Source of the DNA: Brachybacterium squillarum M-6-3
GTDB lineage: Bacteria > Actinomycetota > Actinomycetes > Actinomycetales > Dermabacteraceae
Reading direction: 5' to 3'
Assembly (NCBI RefSeq): GCF_000225825.1
Contig: NZ_AGBX01000007.1
Location: forward strand, 124,001 to 188,000
Length of the DNA: 64,000 nt
The notes under the pieces are model-generated. The model was given only the letters and a program-made list of their open reading frames with translations. It did no database searches and was not told the DNA's origin. Shown in pieces: positions 43,407 to 52,020 of the stretch (positions are counted from its first letter, which is position 1; each line of letters begins with the position of its first letter). A program made the position numbers and the translations under genes.

Positions 43407-44603
43407 ATGACCTACACGGATCACTTCGGAGTGCCTCCGGCCCGGTCCCTGCACGAACTCCTCTGGGACGTGTCCTTCCATGCCATGAAGGACATCGTCA
43501 CGATGGACGAGCTCGTGAAGACGCGCGGTACGAACCTCGCAGTGACGCCCACCCCGATGGACGAGGAGATTTCCACGATCAATCTCGTCCGCCGTTTGGC
43601 GCTGCTGGGGAGGCGCCTCGGCGTCACCGCAGTGCTTCACTCCCGGAGCCTCGAGGGCAAATACACCCAAGCCGTCCCGGGGCAACGCACTGCACCGAGT
43701 GGCGCAGACCTCGAGCTGAACGTGGAGATCGCCCCTGGACGATGGCTGGACCTACTCCTGCAAGCCAAACGGCTGTACCCGCGGCGCAGCGTGCCCGCGC
43801 GATACAACGGCTGGGACCAACAGCAATCAGCAGCCTTGGTCGCGTGGGCGCGCACCCATGGGAGTCGCGTTCCCGGAATGCTTCTCTACAACGGGCTCAG
43901 CCAGCCGTTCACGCAGAATAAAAGTCCGGTGACATACGCAGACTTTCACTGCAGCGCCTTCGGTGCATGCAGTGGAGCCAACCACCTAGAGCTGCATAGT
44001 CATGCGAAGGTGACGGCGAGGGGATGGAGCCTGTTCGATGGCACCCCCGGGGGCGTGAGCCTGGTGCTCGACGCGATCATGCTGACGAACGCTTCGAAGC
44101 CGTCTGCACATTCGCTGCATAGCTTTCACTTCCCGTTGGAACATCTCGCTCACCGAGGGTGCAGCTCGGCTGGCACACGACCGGGTCCCCGGGGCGGTGG
44201 CCCGAGAGGGACCGGTCCGACCGGCGGTGGCCCAGATCATGAAGGGCCGAACGGGCCGAACGGGCCGAACGGGCCGAACGGGCCGAACGGGCAGGACGGT
44301 TCGGGCGAGACCGACCCGGAGCTTCCCGGGGCGCGAGCATTCGGCCCCGAACTTTTCGCGGATGAGGGCCCTCTGATCCGCTCTGACGCTGCGCCGTGGG
44401 CCCGACGATTGGAGCGTCTGAGCAACGAAGGGAACGTGGAGGAGTACCGAACCCAGGACGAAGAGGAGGCGTTCCCGATCGGTGCCTCTGTGGTGATCCG
44501 GCACCATGCACTGCAAGAGGGCGCGGACGGAGCGTGGACCCACGGCGTCGATCCGGGTTCCTGCAACACCGAGAGGCCCGCGCGCTCTCTTTACGGTCGG
44601 TAG
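43407..44603 (+). CDS. DUF6615-like candidate nuclease with GPN repeats
   Basis: 398 residues. The N-terminal 200 resemble DUF6615: a segment GADLELNVEIAPGRWLDLLL followed by QAKRLYP gives the D..QxK pattern of PD-(D/E)xK nucleases, then YNGWDQQQSAAL and VPGMLLYNG. The middle carries about five GPN triplets from a 9-base DNA repeat (44244-44297) within a Gly/Pro-rich stretch. The C-terminal part is acidic. A defence nuclease is possible but no partner gene is visible nearby. ATG 43407. Confidence 0.55.
   Translation: MTYTDHFGVPPARSLHELLWDVSFHAMKDIVTMDELVKTRGTNLAVTPTPMDEEISTINLVRRLALLGRRLGVTAVLHSRSLEGKYTQAVPGQRTAPSGADLELNVEIAPGRWLDLLLQAKRLYPRRSVPARYNGWDQQQSAALVAWARTHGSRVPGMLLYNGLSQPFTQNKSPVTYADFHCSAFGACSGANHLELHSHAKVTARGWSLFDGTPGGVSLVLDAIMLTNASKPSAHSLHSFHFPLEHLAHRGCSSAGTRPGPRGGGPRGTGPTGGGPDHEGPNGPNGPNGPNGPNGQDGSGETDPELPGARAFGPELFADEGPLIRSDAAPWARRLERLSNEGNVEEYRTQDEEEAFPIGASVVIRHHALQEGADGAWTHGVDPGSCNTERPARSLYGR
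44244..44297 (+). repeat. 9-base tandem repeat coding GPN
   Basis: Five exact copies of GGGCCGAAC from 44244 to 44288, followed by a divergent sixth copy GGGCAGGAC. All within the reading frame of the DUF6615-like gene. Confidence 0.9.
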
Positions 44604-44689
44604 GCCCGTGCGGCGCTGGCGATCGATGACCAGAAATACCACGACGTCGGGTGACCGTCACTCGATAGCGTGCCTCCGCCGACGCGGGG

Positions 44690-45116
44690 ATCTGACGGTG
44701 GCCGAGTGAGGCTTGGAACCGGATGAGGTGGCCGTCGGGATCCATGACCAGGAAAATCTGCACGCCGACTTCTTCGCGGTCGCCGATGCGATACCACTTC
44801 TCCTCGGGCGCCATGAACAGCGAGTGGCCGGCGTCGTCCAGGGCAGCGAGGATCGGATCGAGGCTCTCCACGCTGATCTGGAAGTTGACCCCACGCCCAA
44901 GTGGAGGCTCCAGCGGCGCCGTGATCCAGTTCCGGCCTACGCCGCGCTGCTCGAGCATGAGGTGCGCGCTCCCACGCGTGATGTAGGCGAAGCCCTCTTC
45001 GGGACGCGATACTTGATGTGGAACCCGCAGAGACCGCACCAAAACGCGATGCTCGTCTGAGTGTTGCCGACGAGCAGTTCGGGGGCGAGAGCGGGATCCA
45101 CGGACGGTGATTTCAC
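44690..45116 (-). pseudogene. Frameshifted VOC/bleomycin-resistance-like protein
   Basis: From GTG 45116 the frame reads PELLVGNTQTSIAFWCGLCG then FHIKYR, the first half of a glyoxalase/bleomycin-resistance fold. Near 45006 it shifts: the next part, PEEGFAYITRGSAHLMLEQR and VNFQISVES...GHLIRFQASL, is in another frame. One missing base explains it. The second frame has no clear native end and runs on through the neighbouring gene's antisense strand; 44690 is my estimate of where similarity stops. Confidence 0.65.
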
Positions 45117-45265
45117 CTCTTCTTGGTGCCAGGTGAACCTCTCGACGGACCCGGAACGGACCGTCCGGCGCCGCGCATCGCGGGAGCGATGCGAACGGGA
45201 TCGAGCGCTCGCGTACCGTTGGGCATGCCGATCAGTGAGAGCTCAACGGCTGAACCGATAGACAT

Positions 45266-45301
45266 GTCCCTCAAATGGTCATACCGGGGAACGTGGGATA
45301 T
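45266..45301. repeat. 36-bp direct repeat, copy 1
   Basis: Shares GTCCCT, GGTCAT and the 18-base CCGGGGAACGTGGGATAT with copy 2 at 46142-46177 (32 of 36 bases by my count). Confidence 0.75.
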
Positions 45302-45358
45302 CCAGCGCGCCTACGAAGAGACCGCCACGTTGACCGTTTCTTCCGAGAGGAGCTGGCC

Positions 45359-45727
45359 ATGAGCTATGTGGATCGTTACGTGTTTAAGCGTCACATGGAA
45401 AAGGTGAATGTAGAGCTATCAATACTAAATATGCGGCCCATTTGCTCGGACACGGAAAGCCGGATAGCACTGCTCGCCCTGAGGGAGGGTAGCGCCCATC
45501 GCCTGCAAATGATGCTGCAGTCAGGTTTCGCATTCTTGGCCATCTACGCTGCTACTTTCGCCATTGTCGGCGCCTTTGCTAATCTTCGTTTTGTCATATT
45601 AGCATCTGCCTTGACTTATTTTTCTTTGGGCTTGACGGTTGGCGCGCGCAGCATGCGTCGCGCGGCAGCGCGAGCCGTTCTTGATCATCGACTCGCCAGG
45701 GTGTCCTCGATTCATCCAGGGCGATGA
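45359..45727 (+). CDS. Small membrane protein, lower GC
   Basis: 122 residues with two hydrophobic helices (about 58-78 and 80-98) and a charged N-terminal helix. No family recognised. ATG 45359 has GAGAGGAG 6 bases upstream. GC is visibly lower (near 50%) than in the surroundings, and the gene lies between the two 36-bp direct repeats, so it was probably acquired. Confidence 0.55.
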   Translation: MSYVDRYVFKRHMEKVNVELSILNMRPICSDTESRIALLALREGSAHRLQMMLQSGFAFLAIYAATFAIVGAFANLRFVILASALTYFSLGLTVGARSMRRAAARAVLDHRLARVSSIHPGR

Positions 45728-46141
45728 CCTAGGGGAAGGGCGGGCGTATGTATTCGTCGGCGTCCCTAAAGCGAGGGTTTTTGGTACGCCGGGCGCCCAC
45801 CGTGTAATCGCAGGTCGCGCAGTTTTGAAAGCCGTCCCAGAACTGACGACTCCCAGAACCATAACGAGGTGTCTTAGGTTCAGACAATAGCGTTCCCTAT
45901 CGGCTTCTGGTAGATCACGGAGTAGAGATGCTTGAGATCCGGCGCGAGGTGAAGCAGCATCGCAGGGACGGGCTCGCCGCGCGGAAAATCGCAACCCTGG
46001 GCGAGGTATCGCAGCCGACCATCCACAAGACGCTCGAAGTAGCCGACAGGGACCCCGCGCCCTTCGGGGGAGCACTGCGGCCTCCGAGTGCTTCTCATCT
46101 CCGGCGGACTCGACACCTCACTCCACACTCAACTCTGAAGA

Positions 46142-46177
46142 GTCCCTTATAAGGTCATGCCGGGGAACGTGGGATAT
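46142..46177. repeat. 36-bp direct repeat, copy 2
   Basis: Second copy of the repeat at 45266-45301. Its 3' end also begins the outer arm of the inverted repeat that closes near 46552. Confidence 0.75.
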
Positions 46178-46552
46178 GTACGCGAACCTGGGCTGACCTG
46201 CACGTTATGTGTTGGCACCACGGTGGCACTGCTCTCGCCGGACGAGTGCCGGAACTTGTTCCCGACCTGCACGAACAGAGGAATCTGGCGTGGACGGTGG
46301 ATGTCGGCGCACCGTTAGCAAACCCGGGATGACCTGCGCAAACGATCTACGCCTATGAAGTGCTGCAGCCCGGCGGATGGACGCGGATCCTGCCTGGCCA
46401 GGCGTGTGCGGTGGCGCAGTACCAACGAGTACCCCTGCAAAACTGCAGGTCAACCCTGGTTTGCCAACGCTACCAAGGGAGCGCCAACGCCCGAGGGGCG
46501 GTGTTCGTGCAGGTCAGACCCTGTTTGACAACATATCCCACATATCCCCCGG
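46160..46552. repeat. Family of interspersed repeats with core TGACCTGC
   Basis: Four copies of AACC-N-GGG-N-TGACCTGC: two on the + strand (46185-46200 and 46320-46337) and two inverted (46445-46461 and 46507-46525). GTT-N-GCAAACC precedes two of them. In addition GACCTGCACGAACA (46264-46277) pairs perfectly with 46502-46515, and CCGGGG with GTGGGATATGT closes the outer ends. The layout is a nested set of imperfect inverted repeats. Confidence 0.7.
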
Positions 46553-46637
46553 ACACTGCATACGTATAGGGGATCTGGTTTCATATCTCCCCTTACTACT
46601 ACGGGACTGCCGCACATTTAGGTGACAGTTGGGGGTG

Positions 46638-47498
46638 TCAGGCCGCGAGGCTCACGGCCGGGTTCATGATGGTCTCGTATTCGATGGGGGTCAATCGGCC
46701 CAGACGGGCCTGTCGGCGGCGTCGGTGATACGTCCTTTTGATCCAGGTGATGATTGCGATTCGGAGCTCTTCTCGGGTCCGCCAACGCTTACGGTCCAGG
46801 ACGTTCTTCTGTAGCAGCGCGAAGAAGGACTCCATGGCGGCGTTATCGCCGGCAGCACCGACCTGGCCCATGGATCCGATGAGGTGGTGACGGTTCAGAG
46901 CGTGCACGAATTTCTGTGACCGGAACTGAGAGCCTCTATCCGAGTGCACGATGCAACCGGCGGCGTCACGGCGCCGAAGTACCGCGTTGTCCAGGGCATT
47001 CACCGCGAGACAAGCCTTCATTCGGTCGCTCATCGAGTAGCCCACGATCCGGCCGGAGAACACGTCCTTGATCGCGCAGAGATAGAGCTTGCCCTCGTCG
47101 GTCCAGTGCTCGGTGATGTCGGTCAGCCACAGTTCGTTGACGTCATCGGCGGAGAAGTCCCGCTTCACAAGGTCGTCATGGACGGGCGGTCCAGGGCGCT
47201 TCCCGTTCTTGCCGCGCTTCTTTCCGAACACGGACCACCACTGGTTGTCCCGGCAGATCCTCCGCGCCGTCCGCTCACACATCACCTCGCCGGACTCTGC
47301 GGCTTCACTGACGAGGAACCGGTAGCCGTACTCGGGGTCGTCGAGGTGGGCGTCCAACAGTGCGTTGGCTCGATAGGCCTCGGTCAGCTCGGCTGTGGTG
47401 ACCTGCTGGCGCCGCCAGCGATAGTAGGGCTGACGGGAGAGCTTCAAGACCCGCAGGGACACCGCGACGGGAATGTTGTCAGCGGCGAGCTCGCTCAC
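46638..47498 (-). CDS. IS3 family transposase OrfB
   Basis: 286 residues: an HTH_21-type segment, then the rve core with Asp in WLTDITEHW, Asp in VHSDRGSQFRS and Glu in NAAMESFFALLQK. Its ATG overlaps the orfA stop by ATGA; in active elements of this family a frameshift joins the two. Appears complete. Confidence 0.9.
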   Translation of the reverse strand: MSELAADNIPVAVSLRVLKLSRQPYYRWRRQQVTTAELTEAYRANALLDAHLDDPEYGYRFLVSEAAESGEVMCERTARRICRDNQWWSVFGKKRGKNGKRPGPPVHDDLVKRDFSADDVNELWLTDITEHWTDEGKLYLCAIKDVFSGRIVGYSMSDRMKACLAVNALDNAVLRRRDAAGCIVHSDRGSQFRSQKFVHALNRHHLIGSMGQVGAAGDNAAMESFFALLQKNVLDRKRWRTREELRIAIITWIKRTYHRRRRQARLGRLTPIEYETIMNPAVSLAA

Positions 47499-47803
47499 GA
47501 GCGGGTACCACCTTCTCCCGGCAGGTTCGCCTGGGACAGGTAGGCGGCAGCACGACGCAGGACCTCGTTCTCCTGCTCCAGCAGCCGGTTCCGGCGGCGT
47601 AGCTCGCGTAGTTCCGTTGAGTCCTCACGGGTCTTCCCGGGGCGATTGCCGTCGTCGATGTCTGCTTGGCGGATCCATTTGTGGAGCGTCATCTCGTGGA
47701 CGCCGAAGTCCTTCGCGATCTGCGCGATGGTGACGCCGTCCTCGCGGGACCGGGCGACTCGCACGACGTCCTCGCGAAACTCCTGGGGGTAGGGAGCGGG
47801 CAT
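47495..47803 (-). CDS. IS3 family transposase OrfA
   Basis: 102 residues: HTH (TIAQIAKDFGVHEMTLHKWI) followed by a leucine-zipper-like helix (ELRRRNRLLEQENEVLRRAA). ATG 47803 is the start of similarity; 11 more upstream codons are open. Confidence 0.88.
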   Translation of the reverse strand: MPAPYPQEFREDVVRVARSREDGVTIAQIAKDFGVHEMTLHKWIRQADIDDGNRPGKTREDSTELRELRRRNRLLEQENEVLRRAAAYLSQANLPGEGGTRS

Positions 47804-47872
47804 GGTGCACATCCTTCCAGGCCGCCCTACGGGCAAGCCAGATCAGATGTCACCTATCGGTGCGGCAGTCCC

Positions 47873-48294
47873 CTTCCCACCGCGACGTGGGTCCAGCTCG
47901 CCCTGACGGGTAGCCGCGGTGCAGGGGCACTTCGAGGTGTACGTGGGAGGTGACCCAGTGGATGACCCGTTAGGGCGCAGCGCTATCGATGCCCCGGCAG
48001 CCGAGAGTGGCCGCGCCGACACTGCCGTAGTTCTTCCCTACGTGGGAGCTCCGACGGGATGGGCAGCCTTGCGACGGGCGAGACGGCCTGCCTGGTCTTG
48101 AGTCGCGGCGACGAGAGAACCTGGGGGAGACTCTGGCCCTGGCCACCAGCCGGCCCCGTTCTGTGCTCGCCCCGCGTGCCCCTGGTCCAGGAGCGGCACT
48201 CGAAGGTCGATCGCCGTCGTGATGGTGACCCCGAGGCTCGTGCGGTCTCCAGCCGGCGCGACTCTAGCGGTCACTCTAGCGGTCACATCGCCGC
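47873..48294. other. Intergenic stretch with a 12-bp tandem duplication
   Basis: About 420 bases between IS3 and the tRNA-Pro terminator. No supported gene; one short frame (47919-48101) has no similarity I recognise. TCTAGCGGTCAC occurs twice in tandem at 48263-48286. Confidence 0.5.
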
Positions 48295-48338
48295 TAAAAA
48301 AGACAACGCCCTGGTGAGAAACTTGTTCTCACCAGGGC
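48295..48338 (-). terminator. Intrinsic terminator of tRNA-Pro
   Basis: Perfect 13-bp stem (GCCCTGGTGAGAA and complement) with a 5-base loop, followed on the - strand by six T's. It starts 6 bases after the tRNA 3' end. Confidence 0.9.
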
Positions 48339-48343
48339 CTTTG

Positions 48344-48417
<74 letters not shown>

Positions 48418-48608
48418 AGTCCGGCCCCGCGGGGCCGACGACCACACTACATCCGGAGCGGCCGTGGCGGCGAATCGAGACCCACGTGACCTGCGGCACC
48501 TCGATCCCGGAGCTCGCACAGCCGGCGCACAGGACCGGCTGGCCGGGCGCATAGAACCGGTTCCTAGCGTTTCTTCTCGTCCACCAGAACGATGAAGGAA
48601 GTGACGCC

Positions 48609-49718
48609 ATGAGAGAGAACGACCCCCGCCTCCAGCGCGATGCCGAGGGCAACCTCCGCTACCAGGGCCGCGTGCTCGACCACCAGGACGAGCCCGTGGT
48701 CGACCAGGGACTGCGCTTCGACCTGGGCACGCTCGTCTCCCGCCGCAACACCCTCGCGGTGCTCGGCGCCGGTGCGGCCGCCGCGGGCCTGGCCGCCTGC
48801 GGCAGCTCCTCCAGCAGCGAGGAGACCAGCAGCTCGGCGGCGAGCGACTCGGGCAGCGAGTCGACCACCACCAGCGACGGGGAGATCCCCGAGGAGACCA
48901 ACGGCCCCTACCCGGCCGACGGCACCAACGGCGTGAACGTGCTGACCGAGTCCGGCATCGTCCGCCAGGACATCACCAGCAGCTTCGGCGACGCTTCCGG
49001 CACCGCCGAGGGCGTGGCGATGACACTCACCCTCACGATCACCAACATGAACGAGGACAACGCTCCCTACGAGGGCGTCGCCGTGTACGTCTGGCACTGC
49101 ACCGGCGACGGGCTGTACTCGCTGTACTCCGAGGGTCTGGAGGAGGAGAACTTCCTGCGCGGGGTGCAGATCGCGGATGCGAACGGCCAGGTGACGTTCA
49201 CCAGCATCTTCCCGGGCTGCTACGCCGGCCGCTGGCCGCACATCCACTTCGAGGTGTACCCCGACGAGGCCTTGATCACGAGCACCGACAACCTGCTGGC
49301 CACCTCCCAGGTGGCCCTACCACAGGACGTCTGCGAGACCGTGTACGCGGTCGACGGTTACGACGGTTCCGCCGAGAACCTCGCCAACATCACCCTGGAC
49401 AGTGACAACGTGTTCGGGGAGGACGGTGGCGAGCTGCAGCTCGCCACCGCGGAGGGCGACGTCGACGCCGGCTACACCGTCGAGCTGCCGGTGGCGATCG
49501 ACCCGACCACCGAGCCGGGCCAGTCCACCGACGCGATGGGCGGCGGCGGGGAGATGCCCTCCGACGCCGGCGGCGAGATGCCCGGTGGCGGCACCCCGCC
49601 CGAGGGCGGAATGCCCTCCGACGGCGGCGGCGAGCCCCCGGCGGGCGGCCCCGGCTCCGAGTCCTCCACCGGCACCGAGAGCAGCCTGGTGGGCAACACC
49701 CTGGTCAGCTCCCGCTGA
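48609..49718 (+). CDS. Secreted intradiol ring-cleavage dioxygenase-like lipoprotein
   Basis: 369 residues. A 40-residue hydrophilic N-terminus, SRRNTLAVLG and a lipobox LAAC (Cys64) suggest Tat export and lipid attachment, followed by a Ser/Glu-rich linker. The dioxygenase fold shows TNGPYPADG, VYVWHCTGDGLYSLYS and GCYAGRWPHIHFEVY, where the Tyr and His residues would bind Fe(III). The C-terminal 70 residues are Gly/Pro/Met low-complexity. Physiological substrate unknown. AAGGAAG precedes the ATG. Confidence 0.88.
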   Translation: MRENDPRLQRDAEGNLRYQGRVLDHQDEPVVDQGLRFDLGTLVSRRNTLAVLGAGAAAAGLAACGSSSSSEETSSSAASDSGSESTTTSDGEIPEETNGPYPADGTNGVNVLTESGIVRQDITSSFGDASGTAEGVAMTLTLTITNMNEDNAPYEGVAVYVWHCTGDGLYSLYSEGLEEENFLRGVQIADANGQVTFTSIFPGCYAGRWPHIHFEVYPDEALITSTDNLLATSQVALPQDVCETVYAVDGYDGSAENLANITLDSDNVFGEDGGELQLATAEGDVDAGYTVELPVAIDPTTEPGQSTDAMGGGGEMPSDAGGEMPGGGTPPEGGMPSDGGGEPPAGGPGSESSTGTESSLVGNTLVSSR

Positions 49719-49816
49719 CGGGAGGCCACCCGGGCGGGGCCGGAGCGTCCCGCCCGGGCCGGATGCGGCGTGCCACACTCGAGGGCACGCCGCACCCGCG
49801 CACGAGAGGGGCCCGC

Positions 49817-50662
49817 ATGGCCGAGCAGCCGCACCGATCCGCCACCGAGGACGAGCTGGCGAGCTGGCGCGAGATCCTTGCGGAGCAGCCCACCGGCTGG
49901 GACTTCTCCGACCTGGAGGGCATCCGGCACCCGGAGACGCCCTGGAGCTACGAGACCATCGTGCGGAACCTCGTGGTCACCGCCCACCGCGTGCTGGACC
50001 TCGGCACCGGGGGAGGGGAGCTGCTGGCGACGCTCGCCGACGTGCTGCCCGAGGGGACCGTCGCCACCGAGGGCTGGGCCCCCAACGTGCCCCTTGCCCG
50101 CGACCGCCTGGCCCGCCTCGGCATCGAGGTGGTCCAGCACCACTGCGAGGAGGGCGCCCGCCTGCCTTTCGAGGACGACTCCGTCGACCTGATCCTGTGC
50201 CGCCACGAGTCCTTCGACGCCGCCGACGTGGCCCGCGTGCTCGCCCCGCGCGGCGCGTTCCTCACCCAGCAGGTCGGCGGGGACGACCTGCAGGAGATCC
50301 CCGCCGCCTTCGGCATCGAGCCTCGGTATCCCGAGAACACCCTGATGGACGCCCAGAACGCGCTGGTGCGCGCCGGGCTCACGGTGGAGCGCGCCGACGT
50401 CGTGCACGACCGCTACGAGTTCGCGGACATGACCACCCTGCTGCGCTTCCTGCGGCGTGTGCCCTGGATGGCGCCGGAGGGACTGGACGCCGACCGGCAC
50501 CGTGAAGGCCTGGAACGCCTCGCCGCGGAGTTCGAGGACGGCCCCTTCACGGCCACCGCCACCCGTTTCGTGATCCTCGCCCGCAAGCCCGGAGAGGTCG
50601 ACGAGGGTCGGACCGACTTCTCCTCCCTGCCCACCGACGACCTCGAGGTGCCGCAGGTCTGA
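49817..50662 (+). CDS. Class I SAM-dependent methyltransferase
   Basis: 281 residues. Rossmann-type SAM motif VLDLGTGGGELLATL with a second acidic site and a motif IV-like VDLILCRHESFD. Substrate unknown. ATG 49817 follows GAGAGGGG; 18 more upstream codons are open. Alone between the dioxygenase and the DUF881 cluster. Confidence 0.85.
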   Translation: MAEQPHRSATEDELASWREILAEQPTGWDFSDLEGIRHPETPWSYETIVRNLVVTAHRVLDLGTGGGELLATLADVLPEGTVATEGWAPNVPLARDRLARLGIEVVQHHCEEGARLPFEDDSVDLILCRHESFDAADVARVLAPRGAFLTQQVGGDDLQEIPAAFGIEPRYPENTLMDAQNALVRAGLTVERADVVHDRYEFADMTTLLRFLRRVPWMAPEGLDADRHREGLERLAAEFEDGPFTATATRFVILARKPGEVDEGRTDFSSLPTDDLEVPQV

Positions 50663-50776
50663 GCCTTTCCGCCCCGGGCCTCTCCGCCCCGGACGACAGG
50701 GTCGGGTTCGGACGCGCGGCGGACGCGGCCGCCCCGCCTCCCGGCCCCGTTGCCGCCGCGCGGATACCGTGGCGGC

Positions 50777-51691
50777 ATGCCTGAGTCGTCCCGCCGGACT
50801 CCCCACGGCGAGACCCCCTACTCGCCCATGTCGCTGCTGCGCGCCCTGACGTCCAACCCGCTGGACGTCGAGGAGCTGCGCGGCACCGAGGGCGGACACG
50901 AGGAGGAGGCCCCGCCGGACACCGCCCGGATGCGGGTGCTCACCGTCGTGCTGGCCCTCGTGCTCGGCTTCGCCGTCGCCGTCGCCGTCACCAATCTGCG
51001 CGCCGAGGAGGTCGCCGAGCAGGGCCCCCGGGAGCAGCTGCGCGCCGAGGTCGCCGACTCCCGCGCCGAGGCCGAGGCCCTCGAGGCCCAGCGCGAGGAG
51101 CTGCAGGCCGAGGTGGGCGTGCTGCAGGAGGCCGTGCTCTCCAGCGAGGACGAGGCCGCGGGGGAGGACCTCACCGCCGCACAGCGCGCAGCCGCCACCG
51201 TCGCCCTCAGCGGGCCCGGGGTGGTGCTCTCCCTGGACGACTCCGCGCCGCTGCCCGCCACCCCCGGCGTCGCCGAGGGCACCGTGAACCGGGTGACGGA
51301 CGACGACGTGCAGCTCGCCGTCAACGCCCTCTGGGCCGCCGGCGCCGAGGGGATCTCCGTGAACGGCCAGCGCCTGTCCATGACCAGCGCCATCCGCACC
51401 GCCGGTTCCGCCGTGCTGGTGGACCTGCACCCGATCTCCCCGCCCTACCGGATCACCGCCCTCGGCGACCCCGAGGCCCTGCGCAGCGGGGTCGAGGACG
51501 GCACCGGCGGCGCCTACCTCGAGGAGATCTCCCAGCGCTACGGCATCGTCGTCGGCTGGGAGAGCGGCGAGGAGTACACCGTCCCCGCCCGCACCACCAC
51601 CGCCCTGCGCGAGGCCTCGCCGCTCACCGACGAGACCGAGACCTCCGATCCCACCGACCCCACCCCGTCTCCCACGGAGGACCCCTCATGA
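50777..51691 (+). CDS. DUF881 family membrane protein
   Basis: 304 residues: cytosolic tail, one helix (about 55-73), a coiled coil (80-130) and a DUF881 domain (VALSGPGVVLSLDDS, later INGQRL-type strand). First of the DUF881-sbp-DUF881 trio, whose order matches the Rv1823-Rv1825 region of mycobacteria. Its stop overlaps the next start by ATGA. Function unknown. Confidence 0.88.
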   Translation: MPESSRRTPHGETPYSPMSLLRALTSNPLDVEELRGTEGGHEEEAPPDTARMRVLTVVLALVLGFAVAVAVTNLRAEEVAEQGPREQLRAEVADSRAEAEALEAQREELQAEVGVLQEAVLSSEDEAAGEDLTAAQRAAATVALSGPGVVLSLDDSAPLPATPGVAEGTVNRVTDDDVQLAVNALWAAGAEGISVNGQRLSMTSAIRTAGSAVLVDLHPISPPYRITALGDPEALRSGVEDGTGGAYLEEISQRYGIVVGWESGEEYTVPARTTTALREASPLTDETETSDPTDPTPSPTEDPS

Positions 51692-52020
51692 TCGCCCTCA
51701 TCGGGCTCGCCCTCGGCATCGTCGTCGGCATCGTCCTGCAGCCCGACGTGCCCGCCGTGCTGCAGCCCTACCTGCCCATCGCCGTGGTCGCCGCCCTGGA
51801 CACCCTCGCCGGTGGCCTCCGAGCCACCCTCGACGGGGTCTTCAACGCCCATGTGTTCATCACGTCGTTCCTGTTCAATGTGCTGATCGCGGCCTTCCTC
51901 GTCTTCCTCGGCGACCAGCTCGGGGTCGGGGCGCAGCTCTCCACCGCCGTGATCGTCGTGCTGGGCATCCGCATCTTCTCCAACGCTGCCGCGATCCGCC
52001 GGCTGCTGTTCCGCTCATGA
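51688..52020 (+). CDS. Small basic protein (DUF1290) membrane protein
   Basis: 110 residues, three hydrophobic helices, Sbp/DUF1290 family (ALDTLAGGLRATLDGVFNAH is the family signature). Coupled by ATGA to both neighbours. Function unknown; always found between DUF881 genes in actinobacteria. Confidence 0.88.
   Translation: MIALIGLALGIVVGIVLQPDVPAVLQPYLPIAVVAALDTLAGGLRATLDGVFNAHVFITSFLFNVLIAAFLVFLGDQLGVGAQLSTAVIVVLGIRIFSNAAAIRRLLFRS

Larger units (their letters stand above)
45728..46602. other. Repeat-rich stretch without a clear gene
   Basis: No convincing coding frame. A short frame at 45928-46152 contains an HTH-like stretch (LAARKIATLGEVSQPTIHKT) but then loses similarity; it may be a fragment of a DNA-binding protein. 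The right half holds the inverted/direct repeat family described separately. Confidence 0.5.
46603..47872 (-). mobile_element. IS3 family insertion sequence
   Basis: 1.27 kb with ends sharing GGGACTGCCGCAC and TAGGTGACA (22 of 25 bases). It holds orfA and orfB in the usual IS3 layout. No target duplication is obvious. Confidence 0.85.

Noticed and set aside
46142-46560. CRISPR array
   Set aside because: The repeats are in both orientations, irregularly spaced and divergent; no spacers of even length and no cas genes.
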